Of a DNA stretch of 32,507 nucleotides, positions 15,673-24,851 are shown piece by piece; the first letter of the stretch is position 1, and every line of letters begins with the position of its first letter. Both the position numbers and the translations under genes were made by a program. Source of the DNA: a virus. Location: positions 1 through 32,507 of IMG/VR virus record IMGVR_UViG_3300044987_001487; one strand, 5' to 3'. Under the pieces are notes generated by a model. The model searched no databases. It saw only the letters and a program-made list of their open reading frames with translations, and had not been told where the DNA came from.

Positions 15673-16263
15673 CTAATATTTATATGGTAATTGAAAGCGA
15701 GTAGAACTCCTATCATCAATATATTCGTGTGCAAATATCTTTCTTGAGTCCGATCCAAATGCTTTTATTACTTCTGGTGCGTTAACGTTAATTGCATCAA
15801 AGACGAGTCCGCGTTCCTCACACCAAAGAACAGCATCAGTTAATAGAGATTTTTCCCGGCAAGTCCATAATATAAGACTAACATTACCATCTTGCCTCTT
15901 TTTTTTCAAATAATTTATTAGATTGTAGTTTGGAAGACCAATTCCAGGCCAATCGTTTTCGCATAATGTACCATCAAAATCAACGGCGATGACCTCGCAA
16001 TCAATGTTTATAGGCGCTGTTTTTTCTGATTCTTGACATAATCCAAACTCCTTAGTAATTAGTTTAATAATATACTCATCAAACGATAGTGATAAATCGG
16101 CTTTAACCAACTCACAATCCGATATGTTTATAGAGTAAGAATGATGCTCCCCATTTATAGATCCTGATACTCTTATAATTCTCTTGACTGGATAACACGA
16201 CTCATCAAAAGTATATTTAACTTGTAGATCATGCTCATTACAAAAATTGATAAATGACTCCAT
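15673..16263 (-). CDS. HAD-like phosphatase with extra N-terminal domain
   Basis: This 196-residue protein has a HAD core in its C-terminal half: VIAVDFDGTL (D95 and D97, nucleophile and acid/base), LILWTCREKSLL (Thr of motif II) and a late HEYIDDRS (acidic motif IV). The first 85 residues form a separate small beta-rich domain. Phage HAD proteins are often nucleotide or polynucleotide phosphatases, so a nucleotide-metabolism role fits the ThyX neighbourhood, but the substrate is unknown. RBS GAAAGGAG sits before the ATG at 16263. Confidence 0.75.
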   Translation of the reverse strand: MESFINFCNEHDLQVKYTFDESCYPVKRIIRVSGSINGEHHSYSINISDCELVKADLSLSFDEYIIKLITKEFGLCQESEKTAPINIDCEVIAVDFDGTLCENDWPGIGLPNYNLINYLKKKRQDGNVSLILWTCREKSLLTDAVLWCEERGLVFDAINVNAPEVIKAFGSDSRKIFAHEYIDDRSSTRFQLPYKY

Positions 16264-16287
16264 AATTTTCTCCTTTCAAATGTGTAA

Positions 16288-16443
16288 CTATTTTTTCTCA
16301 AAATTAACCGGTTTATGTGAATAACTATTCACTGGCGTACTAAGACATTCGTGACAGGGATCATCGGCTTCAGCCGTTGCTTCGTACTTACACTGCTTAC
16401 AATAAATGTCAAAATATACTATCTTTTCAGAATTAACATCCAT
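16288..16443 (-). CDS. 51-residue zinc-ribbon protein
   Basis: This gene is found by direct translation. ATG 16443 follows GGGAG by 8 nt and directly abuts the TGA of the upstream gene. The protein has two CxxC pairs (C15/C18 and C30/C33: YCKQCKYEA and PCHECL), spaced as in minimal zinc ribbons, followed by a polar tail (VNSYSHKPVNFEKK). Such mini-ribbons often act as DNA, RNA or protein adaptors. The function is unknown. Confidence 0.7.
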   Translation of the reverse strand: MDVNSEKIVYFDIYCKQCKYEATAEADDPCHECLSTPVNSYSHKPVNFEKK

Positions 16444-16860
16444 TCATGTTTCTCCCTTCTTACTAGTTTTAATATCACGTCCCACTCCAAAAATAATGTT
16501 TTTAGGTATTAAATCGTTTCGTATTATAAATTCTTTACGATTACTACTATTTATTATACCAATCTTACAATTATCTATATAGAATATTACACCAGATGTC
16601 CTTCTTTTTATATCTTTAAAGTAAAATTTTTGACCAATAGATAGAGTATTCCAAACTTCTTGAACTATAGCTTGTCTTTTCTTATTTTTAGTTATCTTAA
16701 TAGTTAAAGCATCTTGTTTTGTTTTGGTACGATATATTCCAGAATAGAGAGTTGCGGGTTTTAAAACAATCTCCTCAGCAATATCTGGTATTTTTTTTCC
16801 TTTATCTTTTTGCATTATAGCATATTCAATATGATCATCTGTTACTATTTTTACAGGCAT
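16444..16860 (-). CDS. Small basic protein with N-terminal HTH-like segment
   Basis: This 138-residue protein is rich in Lys and Ile. IEYAIMQKDKGKKIPDIAEE and the following KPATLYSGIYR look like a helix-turn-helix (about residues 11-43). The rest is beta-rich (KFYFKDIKRRTSGVIFYI, CKIGIINSSNRKEFIIRND). RBS AAAGGAG precedes the ATG. It lies between the SF2 helicase and the zinc-ribbon gene. A DNA-binding role in replication or regulation is plausible but not shown. Confidence 0.5.
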   Translation of the reverse strand: MPVKIVTDDHIEYAIMQKDKGKKIPDIAEEIVLKPATLYSGIYRTKTKQDALTIKITKNKKRQAIVQEVWNTLSIGQKFYFKDIKRRTSGVIFYIDNCKIGIINSSNRKEFIIRNDLIPKNIIFGVGRDIKTSKKGET

Positions 16861-16884
16861 AGTATATCTCCTTTAAATTAATTT

Positions 16885-18108
16885 TTACCATTTTACGTAA
16901 ACATTTTCATTAAAACTTCGTTTATCTTTAAGCGCTTGACTGATTGCCAAATCAATTCCTGATCGAGATTTTAGATGGTAGTAATATAAATCGGTGTAAG
17001 GGGTATTGAGTCTATCGATCCTACCAGCAGATTGCACCATAACCTTGTACGAATAATTTTGTGAATAAAATACGATGGTATCCGTCTCAATACAATTCCA
17101 ACCCTCAGCCCCAGCAGTATATTGTACCAAATATACCCACTTATCACTATCTGGTATTAACTCATGCTTATGACCATTCCATTCGGCAATTTTTACATCC
17201 AATTCATAACCAAGGTTTCTGAGAATGTGTAATTCGTAATCGAAATTGTAAAACACAATTACCTTTGGATGTTTCTCGCAGATTTCAAGAATTGCTACTT
17301 GTCTAGTTTCGTCGGTATTTACTATTTTACGCCAAACATAACAAAGCCCAGCAGCATTAATAATGGGTTCGTTCTTAAATGGATCCCAGCGATGTCTAGA
17401 AGCATCCTTATATTTTTCAATACTATATTTTACATAAATGTTCTCGTGGTGAGAAACGGTCTCACGAGTGAAATCCATATTTATAAGAATTGAACCTCTA
17501 AGTCTAAGTAACTTACCAGTTCCTATAAATCGATCAATCTTTGGAAATTTACAAAGTCTATTGTATACGGCATGTTCTTGTAGGAATTCAGTTCTATTTT
17601 TATAAAAACCATTTGCTACAAAAACTGGAATATAGTCTTGCCAAGTATCTCCTGGAGTTGCCGATAATAAAATCCACTTGTTTTTTCTAGCAATATTTAA
17701 AAATGCTTTTACCCATGTCCCAGACCCTATTACTCGCTGCTCATCAAATATAAAGAACGCACCATGAACTTTAGAATACTTTTTAATATTATTCCACGAG
17801 TCGATTATAACATTGTTCTTATATAGATTAAATTTAGGGTCTGGAGAAAGGAGAAATGGAATTAATTCCTTCTCCCATTCCAAAGTGTCTCGTTTTCTAG
17901 CGGTTGTAATAATATAAAGATCTCTAGGTGGATCGCCCATAGGAATATACTCATGACCTATTAACGATTGTGGATCACCATCTTCCTGAAGATAATAATA
18001 AGAGATAGCGGTTCTTGATTTTCCGGAACCAACGCCACCACAAAGAATACACCCATTCTTCATCTGACCGATAGCTTTTTGTTGATAGTCTCGTAAATTT
18101 ATTGACAT
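16885..18108 (-). CDS. SF2 (SNF2/DEAD-like) helicase
   Basis: This 407-residue protein has the SF2 motifs in order: Q-like LRDYQQKAI, motif I GGVGSGKS (K30), motif Ia IITTARKR, motif II IFDEQR (D122-E123), motif III LLSATP (149-152), a second domain with VIVFYNFDYEL, motif V QYTAGAEGWNC and motif VI QSAGRIDR. DEQR replaces the usual DEAH/DEAD. Phage helicases of this type remodel DNA forks or displace proteins. It starts 3 nt after the DUF5662-like gene. The RBS is weak, so coupling to the upstream gene is likely. Confidence 0.85.
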   Translation of the reverse strand: MSINLRDYQQKAIGQMKNGCILCGGVGSGKSRTAISYYYLQEDGDPQSLIGHEYIPMGDPPRDLYIITTARKRDTLEWEKELIPFLLSPDPKFNLYKNNVIIDSWNNIKKYSKVHGAFFIFDEQRVIGSGTWVKAFLNIARKNKWILLSATPGDTWQDYIPVFVANGFYKNRTEFLQEHAVYNRLCKFPKIDRFIGTGKLLRLRGSILINMDFTRETVSHHENIYVKYSIEKYKDASRHRWDPFKNEPIINAAGLCYVWRKIVNTDETRQVAILEICEKHPKVIVFYNFDYELHILRNLGYELDVKIAEWNGHKHELIPDSDKWVYLVQYTAGAEGWNCIETDTIVFYSQNYSYKVMVQSAGRIDRLNTPYTDLYYYHLKSRSGIDLAISQALKDKRSFNENVYVKW

Positions 18109-18110
18109 TT

Positions 18111-18746
18111 TTAATCAACTACTTTCTCTGAGGTAAACTGATATAAATATAAAGGCGGTTGATATGCACATCCCTCTATCATGTCAAGAACATAATTATC
18201 AATAACTCGTTCTACTTTTAGCCAGTTTGAGAATAGATCATCTTCTGAAGCGACATGGTTCATTAATAAGTTTATAAAATCCTGAGTACTTTTATGGATG
18301 TACATTCCTGGTAAAATATGATCTTTATAATATTGTTTAAGTACATCTATTGACCATGGATCTAATTGATTATTATATGCTTTTCCAGCCCCGACCCAAT
18401 CACAAATCATCTCTATAACATATTGTGGGGGTATCTTTATTAGTATTATTTTTCCATTCTGAAAATCAGTCCAGTATTCCCAATGGTGCTTGTTTCTTCC
18501 TTTATGGTGTTGCCATGCTTCTGAATATCCCTTTATACTTTTTTCAACACCTATTGGTGACCCAGAACCTTTAAAATATTTTACCCCACTAAAAAATTCA
18601 ATTGGAGAAAATTTACTAATGTCGTGTACTAGACCCTGCCAAATAAGACCACATCTAAAGCAGGCACATGTAACATACCATTTGTGCTTGATTATTTTAC
18701 TAAAATGCATGATAAAACTAAATATAAACGATTTTTTTGTATTCAT
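18111..18746 (-). CDS. DUF5662-like protein
   Basis: The start is ATG 18746 with GAAAGGAG 6 nt upstream; an in-frame TTG five codons earlier overlaps the RBS. The 211-residue protein has LVHDISKFSPIEFFSGVKYF followed by WQHHKGRNKHHWEYW, the His/Asp-rich pattern of the family I know as DUF5662, common in Firmicutes phages. The H-D-x-S-K and H-H-K-x-R-N-K-H-H elements suggest metal binding as in HD-like hydrolases, which is inference. It lies within the replication operon between an ssDNA-binding candidate and the SF2 helicase. Confidence 0.65.
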   Translation of the reverse strand: MNTKKSFIFSFIMHFSKIIKHKWYVTCACFRCGLIWQGLVHDISKFSPIEFFSGVKYFKGSGSPIGVEKSIKGYSEAWQHHKGRNKHHWEYWTDFQNGKIILIKIPPQYVIEMICDWVGAGKAYNNQLDPWSIDVLKQYYKDHILPGMYIHKSTQDFINLLMNHVASEDDLFSNWLKVERVIDNYVLDMIEGCAYQPPLYLYQFTSEKVVD

Positions 18747-18769
18747 TTGATCTCCTTTCAAATATAGAA

Positions 18770-18797
18770 GAGCGTCAGTAATTGATAACCAACGCCC
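18770..18797 (-). terminator. Hairpin between ssDNA-binding candidate and DUF5662-like gene
   Basis: On the minus strand GGGCGTTGGT and ACTGACGCTC pair over 10 bp (three G-U) around an 8-nt loop. They are followed by TTCTATATTT, a poor U-tract. It may be a partial terminator or an mRNA-stability element inside the operon rather than a full stop. Confidence 0.4.
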
Positions 18798-18813
18798 TTA
18801 CATTTTCACAATA

Positions 18814-19290
18814 CTATTCCTCTGGTGCTTCTTCCTCAGCAAACCGCTGTTCAAATCTATTAACATTTTGAGTGATACACATACCTATTAAATATGCGGA
18901 TATGCCCGTCTTTCCGTTCACATCGTAATTAAATGGATTGATGTCAATATCGACCTTCAACATATCAACGTCGTCTAGAATACTGAGTGATTCCTCATCC
19001 AATCTATTCATGTTTCTACCGGTCTTTAAATATATTGTTGGGTTTAATCTTGAGCGCTCCTTGTCAAATCTAATTTTGACTGGGAGATAATATAAAGGAT
19101 TGTCGCCTTCTTCTCTTGGAGCTCTAATTTTGACGTTCCACCCATCGGCAGCCATTTTCTGTGCTATATCTGGGTCATCAATTACTACTGAGAAGTTTCT
19201 ATCACCTTCTCTATTATATTTACTTGCCACACCTGAAAAGTTTTTGTGAATGAGTCTTACGTTATCCATTTGTAAAATGTCTTTTACCAT
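18814..19290 (-). CDS. Putative single-stranded DNA-binding protein
   Basis: This 158-residue protein has alternating strands (FSGVASKYNREGDRNFSVVID, WNVKIRAPREEGDNPLYYLPVKIRF, NPTIYLKTGRN, VDMLKVDIDINPF). It ends in an acidic tail (RFAEEEAPEE), which is a common trait of ssDNA-binding proteins. It is encoded just downstream of the helicase-primase-polymerase fusion. The OB-fold identity is inferred from the strand pattern, tail and context; no canonical SSB signature is visible. RBS AGAGG. Confidence 0.5.
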   Translation of the reverse strand: MVKDILQMDNVRLIHKNFSGVASKYNREGDRNFSVVIDDPDIAQKMAADGWNVKIRAPREEGDNPLYYLPVKIRFDKERSRLNPTIYLKTGRNMNRLDEESLSILDDVDMLKVDIDINPFNYDVNGKTGISAYLIGMCITQNVNRFEQRFAEEEAPEE

Positions 19291-19328
19291 TGTTTTTAAC
19301 CTCTTTTCTTTATTTTTAAATTTGTTTT

Positions 19329-22300
19329 TTAAAATGGGAATATACCATTATTGTCAATGTCATAAGAATCTTCAGATGTAAACCATTCAACGTCACCATG
19401 CTGATTTAAAGCTTTTACAGCGTCATTCACCATATGATCGTAATATGTTCTATCCACATCTGTTTCTTTACCTAATTCCTTGACCATTTCAGATTCAAGC
19501 CACCGATATCCTTTTGATCCCGTAGCCGCTGCATAACTTTTTTCTCCTGTTTTGGTATTGGTTGTTTCTCTAAGGAGAATTCCACCACCACAACCTGGTT
19601 TTACCGGACAAAATCGACCGACCTTTCCTACAAATTTGTAATTATGACCTTGTTGTATTTGCTCATCAAGCCCATCTGCACTCATTGGAGGATCTTTCTT
19701 AGCAAGACGATCTCGTGTCTTTTCTAGTTCAGACACATCGGGAAGACTTTCGTTCATATCCAAATATAAAGAACTAGTTACAGATTTTGTCTCACACACA
19801 TCCTCAAATTCTATAGATTCTCCACTAAACAACTTCTTAAATACATAAGGAACTGCAAATTGAGTACCTGTAGCTGTCCATTCACCAGAATGTTTCTTGT
19901 TATCCCCCGGACAATATCCGTATAATGATTCGCATTTTTCTTTTGAAGCATACTTAGCAATATATACGGCATCATTAACTAAACACATTTTATCGTACGT
20001 AGCCTCGTGTTCGAAGTCGTATCCATATTGTTTACCATAATCCATGACAAACTGAATAATTTTAGGATCTGCATCTGGAATCTTAATAGAATCTGTCTTA
20101 ATGTGTGCTACGATATAACCTCTCGCCTTTACTTCATGTTTGAGATTTATCATAAATAATGCTCCACGCTTTGCAACTATGTTGTCTTTGTTTCGAGAAT
20201 CGTTAAATGCGTTTTCAAAACTTGCAGATGTAAGACCGTATACTGAATTTATAGCCGTTTTTAATGCGTTAGCTAAATCTTTAGATGTCATCTCACCATC
20301 AACAACCTTCTGAATATATTTGTTAAGTTTACCGTTTAGCATATTTTTTACTTTATCCCATTTTTCATGTTTTACTGCTATTCTTGCATCAACTATTTCT
20401 TTAAATTTAGCAGTATACACCGGACCAAACAACTCCTCAGCAATAACACTACTTGGATGCATTGATACAACGTCTAATAAAGCCACGTTTCCATGCATTC
20501 CGGGAACAGAATGTACATAACCACCCTCACCAACGTTTTCACCTCGATATGTTGATTTACCATTTTCATATTTATAACTAGGAAACACTGGTCGACCATG
20601 GTCATCGAATAACGAATATTCATCTCCAAAATTATCAAACACCCAATTATCTTCAGTTATTACAATTTTATTAACTTTATCTGGAATTAATCCCATGTTT
20701 CTGTAATTAAACTGACTTTGTGGTTTTTTGTTATCTCCAAAGATGATTTTAGTTGTGAGTGTATTAGTTGTGTCATTTACTGTAAGCCCAGCAATATCTG
20801 CTAATATTTGTCTTGCAGTCCAGTCACCGGTCAAGTAATCAAATACTGCTTCAGTTGCAATAACGTCATTGTCACAATATTCTGCAACCTTTGTCCATAA
20901 TTCTTTAGATACGGGCTGATCCCAAGGGAGACCTAATTCTTGATGGCGAAGTCCTAGTTCAATTTCAAACTTTTTTAGACCTTTCTTATTACCAGCAGAT
21001 GCAAAATCATAGACGTCCGTATACGATATGTTATATGCTTCGCCAAAGAATCCATTTGAACTCCCAGAAACGATTTTCTGAGATAATTCGTATAGCTGTT
21101 CATTAGAATATCCTATCATGCGGGCATACAATATATGATTATCATATCGTCTACAATTAAATCCAATTAATTTGAATTTTAGAAGCTCCTCAATTTCTGA
21201 TGGTTTTGGGTTGATCATTCTTACAACCGGTTTGTCTATACCCTTAATTTTCCAACAACAAATAAATAGATTTTGAAATATTTCAATATCGTAGAACACC
21301 AACACTGCCTCTTTGTTTTCTATATTAATAGATTGGTCGTCTGATTTAAACTTCATCTTACTTACAAATTTGAGACAATAATCGGCCTGATGTGAACTAC
21401 TAGCAGCAAAGGCTATTACAGCATTTCGCATATCAGTGACATCGTAATGTATTCCTTGGTTATAAGCATCTTCTAATATCTTATATATAAAATCGATGCT
21501 AGGTTTTGTTGCTGGGTGAATTTCTTTATTAAGATTTCTCTTAATAATAGTTCTTATTCTTTTTTCAGTATTAATCGATTCAAAATTTACCATTTTCTTT
21601 TCTCCTTTCAACGGTAAACCAGAACTAATGGTGGCTATTGGTACGTCGTTACACTTTGATAATTTCCTTCTTAATGAACTTTTACCAACAAACACCTTAA
21701 TCTCAATATAATCATCAAATACACAACTTAATTCGGTTGGGTCACCAGTATAAATATAATGAAGATGTATACCGTTTCCGCTCTTACTAAGTTCTGCATA
21801 GGTTAGAGGCCACTTACTTGCCTCTTCTATATTTCGCTCAAGTGATTTATTACCATTATCATCTTGAATATCAAAATCGATGACAATATGATTAAGTGGT
21901 GGTTTAACATAATGAATTTTAGAAGTATCCAACTGAGATAAAATTGTTTTTGTATTATCCCACTTCTCAGAAGGAATTTCTTTTGATGAGGCATATTGTG
22001 CTGGACAATCCGCACACGCCTTATCGAATATAGATTTAGTATTCTTAAAAGTAATTAATGATGGTTTTATAATTTCTTCTTTTTTTATGAATGTAGGATC
22101 TTCAAACTTATCAGTCCTAAATCCACTGTAATAACTACGAAACCTTGAACCATCATCAGAATTAAAACGTTCCTTATATTCCCGAAAGTAGTTTTTAAGT
22201 TCTTCTTTAAAGATTCTTTGAGAGAACGGAAACGTTACCTTAGCCTCATCACAATACGTTTTGTACATCTCCCAAGCAGCTTTCATCGTTGTGCCGTCTT

Positions 22301-23399
22301 CCGTCTTAAATACATAGTAAGAATCAATGACGAAATTATAAAAGTCATTAGAAGCACCAAGCATTGTAAGTGGAACATAATCGTCGTATTTACTCGGGTT
22401 TTTTAAATATAATTCTTGACAATGATACGCTATGGCACCAAGCTCAAAAATAACCCGCTTTACGATAGTTTTATACTCGGCTGTATCCAACTTATTACCA
22501 GATGGAGAAACGTCTATTAATCTCCTAATAAGACCCGACTTAGCATCGGTTATCTTTACTGGTTTATTGGTACCCATAAATAGAAAGCATTTAAATTGGT
22601 TTGCGTAGGTCGACTTAAATTTCTCATTAACTGTCATAAGCTCGTGAGAAACCAAACTATTTAATCTAGTATTATCCTCAATTTTTGACAAATCACCATC
22701 GTGTTGAATAGCTACGAGAGGATTACTCTTGAACGCTTCCAAAGCAAACGAATTACTAGAAGAACCAAGAGCTTTTGCATCAAATACTGAGTAATACCCT
22801 TCAAATAAATGCTGGATGATATTTAACACGGTAGATTTACCAGTTCCAGCAGCACCATAAAGAACCATAAATTTTTGTAATTTCTTTGATTCGCCAGATA
22901 CAATAGAACCAATCGCCCATTCAATTTTATGACGCTCTTCCTCAGTGTACAGAATAGACATCAATTTATCATAAGCCGACATGTCACCAGGTTCAAGTGG
23001 ATACGTAAGTTTTTTACTGGCATAATCCTTTTTGTTTGTGTTGGTGTTGCTAAATATGAGTTTATCATCCAGCATGTGAAAGGAATCTCTCATCTGTTTT
23101 TGACAATATTTATGCCAAGCATCAATCATCCCAGACCCAGCATCCCACATATGCAAAATCTTAATATCTGAATCGTATTTATGACGATTTTCCTCTGCAA
23201 ATTTTTCGAGTTCCCTATCAATTAATTGTAGGGCGTCTTGTTCGTCCGTAGACCATAAACCTCGTTCCTCGATCCAAATAGCATAGAAGTCGCCACCACG
23301 AATCATAAGATCGGAGCTTTTTTTAATGATGAACTTCGGGTAGATTTCTATTACACCACGCTTTGAACTACGTGTTGAAACTACTAAAAAGTCTATCAT
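19329..23399 (-). CDS. SF3 helicase - archaeo-eukaryotic primase - family B DNA polymerase fusion
   Basis: One 1356-residue open frame with three replication enzymes. SF3 helicase: Walker A GAAGTGKST (182-190), Walker B-like VAIQHDGD (D234, D236), GTNKP (N278) and IRR near 291. Primase (AEP): IDFD (D508, D510), SGNGIHLHY (S540-H545), then YIEIKVF. Polymerase: exonuclease motifs YDIE (D704, E706), YDN (D753) and YCDND (Y841, D845); palm motif A LDVVSMHPS (D976), motif B KTAINSVYG (K1047-G1055) and motif C KTDS (D1103). Motif C has Lys where family B usually has Asp (DTDS). RBS GAGGAG precedes the ATG at 23399. An internal RBS and ATG give a possible polymerase-only product from residue 603. 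It probably carries the main fork activities in one chain. Confidence 0.9.
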   Translation of the reverse strand: MIDFLVVSTRSSKRGVIEIYPKFIIKKSSDLMIRGGDFYAIWIEERGLWSTDEQDALQLIDRELEKFAEENRHKYDSDIKILHMWDAGSGMIDAWHKYCQKQMRDSFHMLDDKLIFSNTNTNKKDYASKKLTYPLEPGDMSAYDKLMSILYTEEERHKIEWAIGSIVSGESKKLQKFMVLYGAAGTGKSTVLNIIQHLFEGYYSVFDAKALGSSSNSFALEAFKSNPLVAIQHDGDLSKIEDNTRLNSLVSHELMTVNEKFKSTYANQFKCFLFMGTNKPVKITDAKSGLIRRLIDVSPSGNKLDTAEYKTIVKRVIFELGAIAYHCQELYLKNPSKYDDYVPLTMLGASNDFYNFVIDSYYVFKTEDGTTMKAAWEMYKTYCDEAKVTFPFSQRIFKEELKNYFREYKERFNSDDGSRFRSYYSGFRTDKFEDPTFIKKEEIIKPSLITFKNTKSIFDKACADCPAQYASSKEIPSEKWDNTKTILSQLDTSKIHYVKPPLNHIVIDFDIQDDNGNKSLERNIEEASKWPLTYAELSKSGNGIHLHYIYTGDPTELSCVFDDYIEIKVFVGKSSLRRKLSKCNDVPIATISSGLPLKGEKKMVNFESINTEKRIRTIIKRNLNKEIHPATKPSIDFIYKILEDAYNQGIHYDVTDMRNAVIAFAASSSHQADYCLKFVSKMKFKSDDQSINIENKEAVLVFYDIEIFQNLFICCWKIKGIDKPVVRMINPKPSEIEELLKFKLIGFNCRRYDNHILYARMIGYSNEQLYELSQKIVSGSSNGFFGEAYNISYTDVYDFASAGNKKGLKKFEIELGLRHQELGLPWDQPVSKELWTKVAEYCDNDVIATEAVFDYLTGDWTARQILADIAGLTVNDTTNTLTTKIIFGDNKKPQSQFNYRNMGLIPDKVNKIVITEDNWVFDNFGDEYSLFDDHGRPVFPSYKYENGKSTYRGENVGEGGYVHSVPGMHGNVALLDVVSMHPSSVIAEELFGPVYTAKFKEIVDARIAVKHEKWDKVKNMLNGKLNKYIQKVVDGEMTSKDLANALKTAINSVYGLTSASFENAFNDSRNKDNIVAKRGALFMINLKHEVKARGYIVAHIKTDSIKIPDADPKIIQFVMDYGKQYGYDFEHEATYDKMCLVNDAVYIAKYASKEKCESLYGYCPGDNKKHSGEWTATGTQFAVPYVFKKLFSGESIEFEDVCETKSVTSSLYLDMNESLPDVSELEKTRDRLAKKDPPMSADGLDEQIQQGHNYKFVGKVGRFCPVKPGCGGGILLRETTNTKTGEKSYAAATGSKGYRWLESEMVKELGKETDVDRTYYDHMVNDAVKALNQHGDVEWFTSEDSYDIDNNGIFPF
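21593..21609 (-). promoter_or_regulatory. Internal RBS and start codon inside the replication fusion gene
   Basis: GAAAGGAG (21602-21609) lies 8 nt before an in-frame ATG (21593, M603), the same quality of initiation signal as the phage's separate genes. Initiation here would give a 754-residue polymerase with its exonuclease and without helicase and primase motifs. The amino acids it encodes in the long frame (LKGEKKM) are ordinary, so chance from an AG-rich Lys/Gly stretch cannot be excluded. Confidence 0.5.
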
Positions 23400-23405
23400 T
23401 ATTTA

Positions 23406-23519
23406 TTAATCTCCTCTCATGTGTTTAAGCTTCTTGATTTCGTTTATTACATAAATTAACAAAAACAAAGAAGACAGTAACCCCATAATAGATAAGATTA
23501 TAATCATCGTATCTTTCAT
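23406..23519 (-). CDS. 37-residue single-span membrane peptide
   Basis: Direct translation gives MKDTM, a hydrophobic stretch (about 5-25, IIILSIMGLLSSLFLLIYVI), then a basic tail NEIKKLKHMRGD. AAAGGGG lies 9 nt before the ATG at 23519. The stop is 6 nt before the fusion-gene ATG, and the fusion RBS lies inside its last codons, so the two are coupled. The function is unknown. Confidence 0.6.
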   Translation of the reverse strand: MKDTMIIILSIMGLLSSLFLLIYVINEIKKLKHMRGD

Positions 23520-23543
23520 ATACATATATCCCCTTTACATTAT

Positions 23544-24098
23544 TTATTTTGCTAAGACTTCACTTAGATACCAACACATCTGATACCATATTTCCGTTTC
23601 TCGCAAATCATTTCTTCTTTTCGTTACTGTAAACAATCCACCTTCACCATCTGGTTTGTATTGTCGATTTAAAAACTTAAATATAATGTCGTCAACCTTA
23701 TAAATATCAAATCGAGAATCATCCATTGACTCTAATCCGAGATTCATAATCATACCCCAAAACCACTGTCCAGTTCGATTTCCTATTGTCGGATCGTCCA
23801 TAATATGTTCCTCACAACGAAACGAAAGAGCAACCATCATCTCTAGAACACTACATGGTCGATGGTCAAGCCATGCATTAATAAGGTCGCTTGTATACCG
23901 ATTCTCGTACCCAAAACGATATCTGAGCTCTATTCCATCGGCAGCTCTATTACCATCCATCTCCATACTATAGAAAAAATTTATAGTATGCAAATGAATT
24001 AAAAGTTTCCTATAAAAGTATCTCCCAAATTGTTTATTATTGCATACGAGTTGATACATCCACTCAAAATAATGGTTATTTAACTCGCGTTTAATCAT
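23544..24098 (-). CDS. Conserved-looking phage protein of unknown function
   Basis: This 184-residue protein is helical with many aromatic residues. Its elements (MDGNRAADGIELRYRF, LDHRPCSVLEMMVALSFRCEEHIM, GQWFWGMIMNLGLESM, then RRNDLRETEIWYQMCWYLSEV) match a family I recall from gut Firmicutes phages, without a role. No metal site or catalytic motif is clear. RBS GAGGTGATAA. It lies between the membrane-anchored acidic protein and the replication fusion. Confidence 0.65.
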   Translation of the reverse strand: MIKRELNNHYFEWMYQLVCNNKQFGRYFYRKLLIHLHTINFFYSMEMDGNRAADGIELRYRFGYENRYTSDLINAWLDHRPCSVLEMMVALSFRCEEHIMDDPTIGNRTGQWFWGMIMNLGLESMDDSRFDIYKVDDIIFKFLNRQYKPDGEGGLFTVTKRRNDLRETEIWYQMCWYLSEVLAK

Positions 24099-24114
24099 TA
24101 TTTATTATCACCTC

Positions 24115-24834
24115 TCAAATTTGATGTGGTTTTTTTCTAATCACATCCGAATATTTTCTATGATCTAATAAAATTTCATAGTCACATTTTAATCGATCAT
24201 TTCTAACAAAAATAGAATCGTCCTCATAGTCTCCAAAACGAGAAAGAGAATCACACCCAACAATATCATCAACATCGTCAATTAATTCATCATCGTCGTA
24301 TGTTAACACCTTGTCTGAAAAATAGTTAAGACCTATTTGTTCATAATCGTCAAATTCACCAAATTCATCTGGTGATATTACATACGGTCTTTCTCCGGGT
24401 TTTAAGACTGGTGGTATTTGATGAACATCACGAATAGTATAATCGTTTTCCTCGTCTTGTTCATCCTCATCCTCCGCATCACTCTCATCATATTCTGGTT
24501 CCTGACTTACAGTACTAGGATTTATCTTTGTATAATCAGTATATCCAGATTTTTGAATTATAGAAGCATATTTTGTTATTTCTGGCTTTTCTTTTGCTTG
24601 TTTTGCCACGTTTTTTAAGGATGTATTTATTATATCTTCTAAACCTGATATCATATCCCCAACACAACCCGATGTATTAGGTAATTGTCTCTTAGAAAAT
24701 ACCTCTTTAACTGAGTTAATCTCTTCCTGAGCAATCTGCTCATATTTTGTTTTTACTACTTTATATGTCGCTAACGCCCCAACAGCAGCGCCAACAACAA
24801 ATATAGTAACGTACTTAAACGTATTAGTATTCAT
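24115..24834 (-). CDS. Membrane-anchored acidic protein
   Basis: ATG 24834 is chosen for its RBS GAGGAG; an in-frame codon seven positions upstream lies before that RBS. The 239-residue protein has one N-terminal membrane segment (about 7-25, YVTIFVVGAAVGALATYKVV) like YtxH-type anchors. A helical part follows, then a strongly acidic stretch (about 112-128) and a C-terminal domain (YVISPDEFGEFDDYE, DDDELIDDVDDIVGCDSL, VRNDRLKCDYEILLDHRKYSDV). That C-terminal pattern resembles a family known from Firmicutes phages without assigned function. The orientation suggests a soluble domain inside the cell. Confidence 0.6.
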   Translation of the reverse strand: MNTNTFKYVTIFVVGAAVGALATYKVVKTKYEQIAQEEINSVKEVFSKRQLPNTSGCVGDMISGLEDIINTSLKNVAKQAKEKPEITKYASIIQKSGYTDYTKINPSTVSQEPEYDESDAEDEDEQDEENDYTIRDVHQIPPVLKPGERPYVISPDEFGEFDDYEQIGLNYFSDKVLTYDDDELIDDVDDIVGCDSLSRFGDYEDDSIFVRNDRLKCDYEILLDHRKYSDVIRKKPHQI

Positions 24835-24851
24835 TATTACAAATTCTCCTC

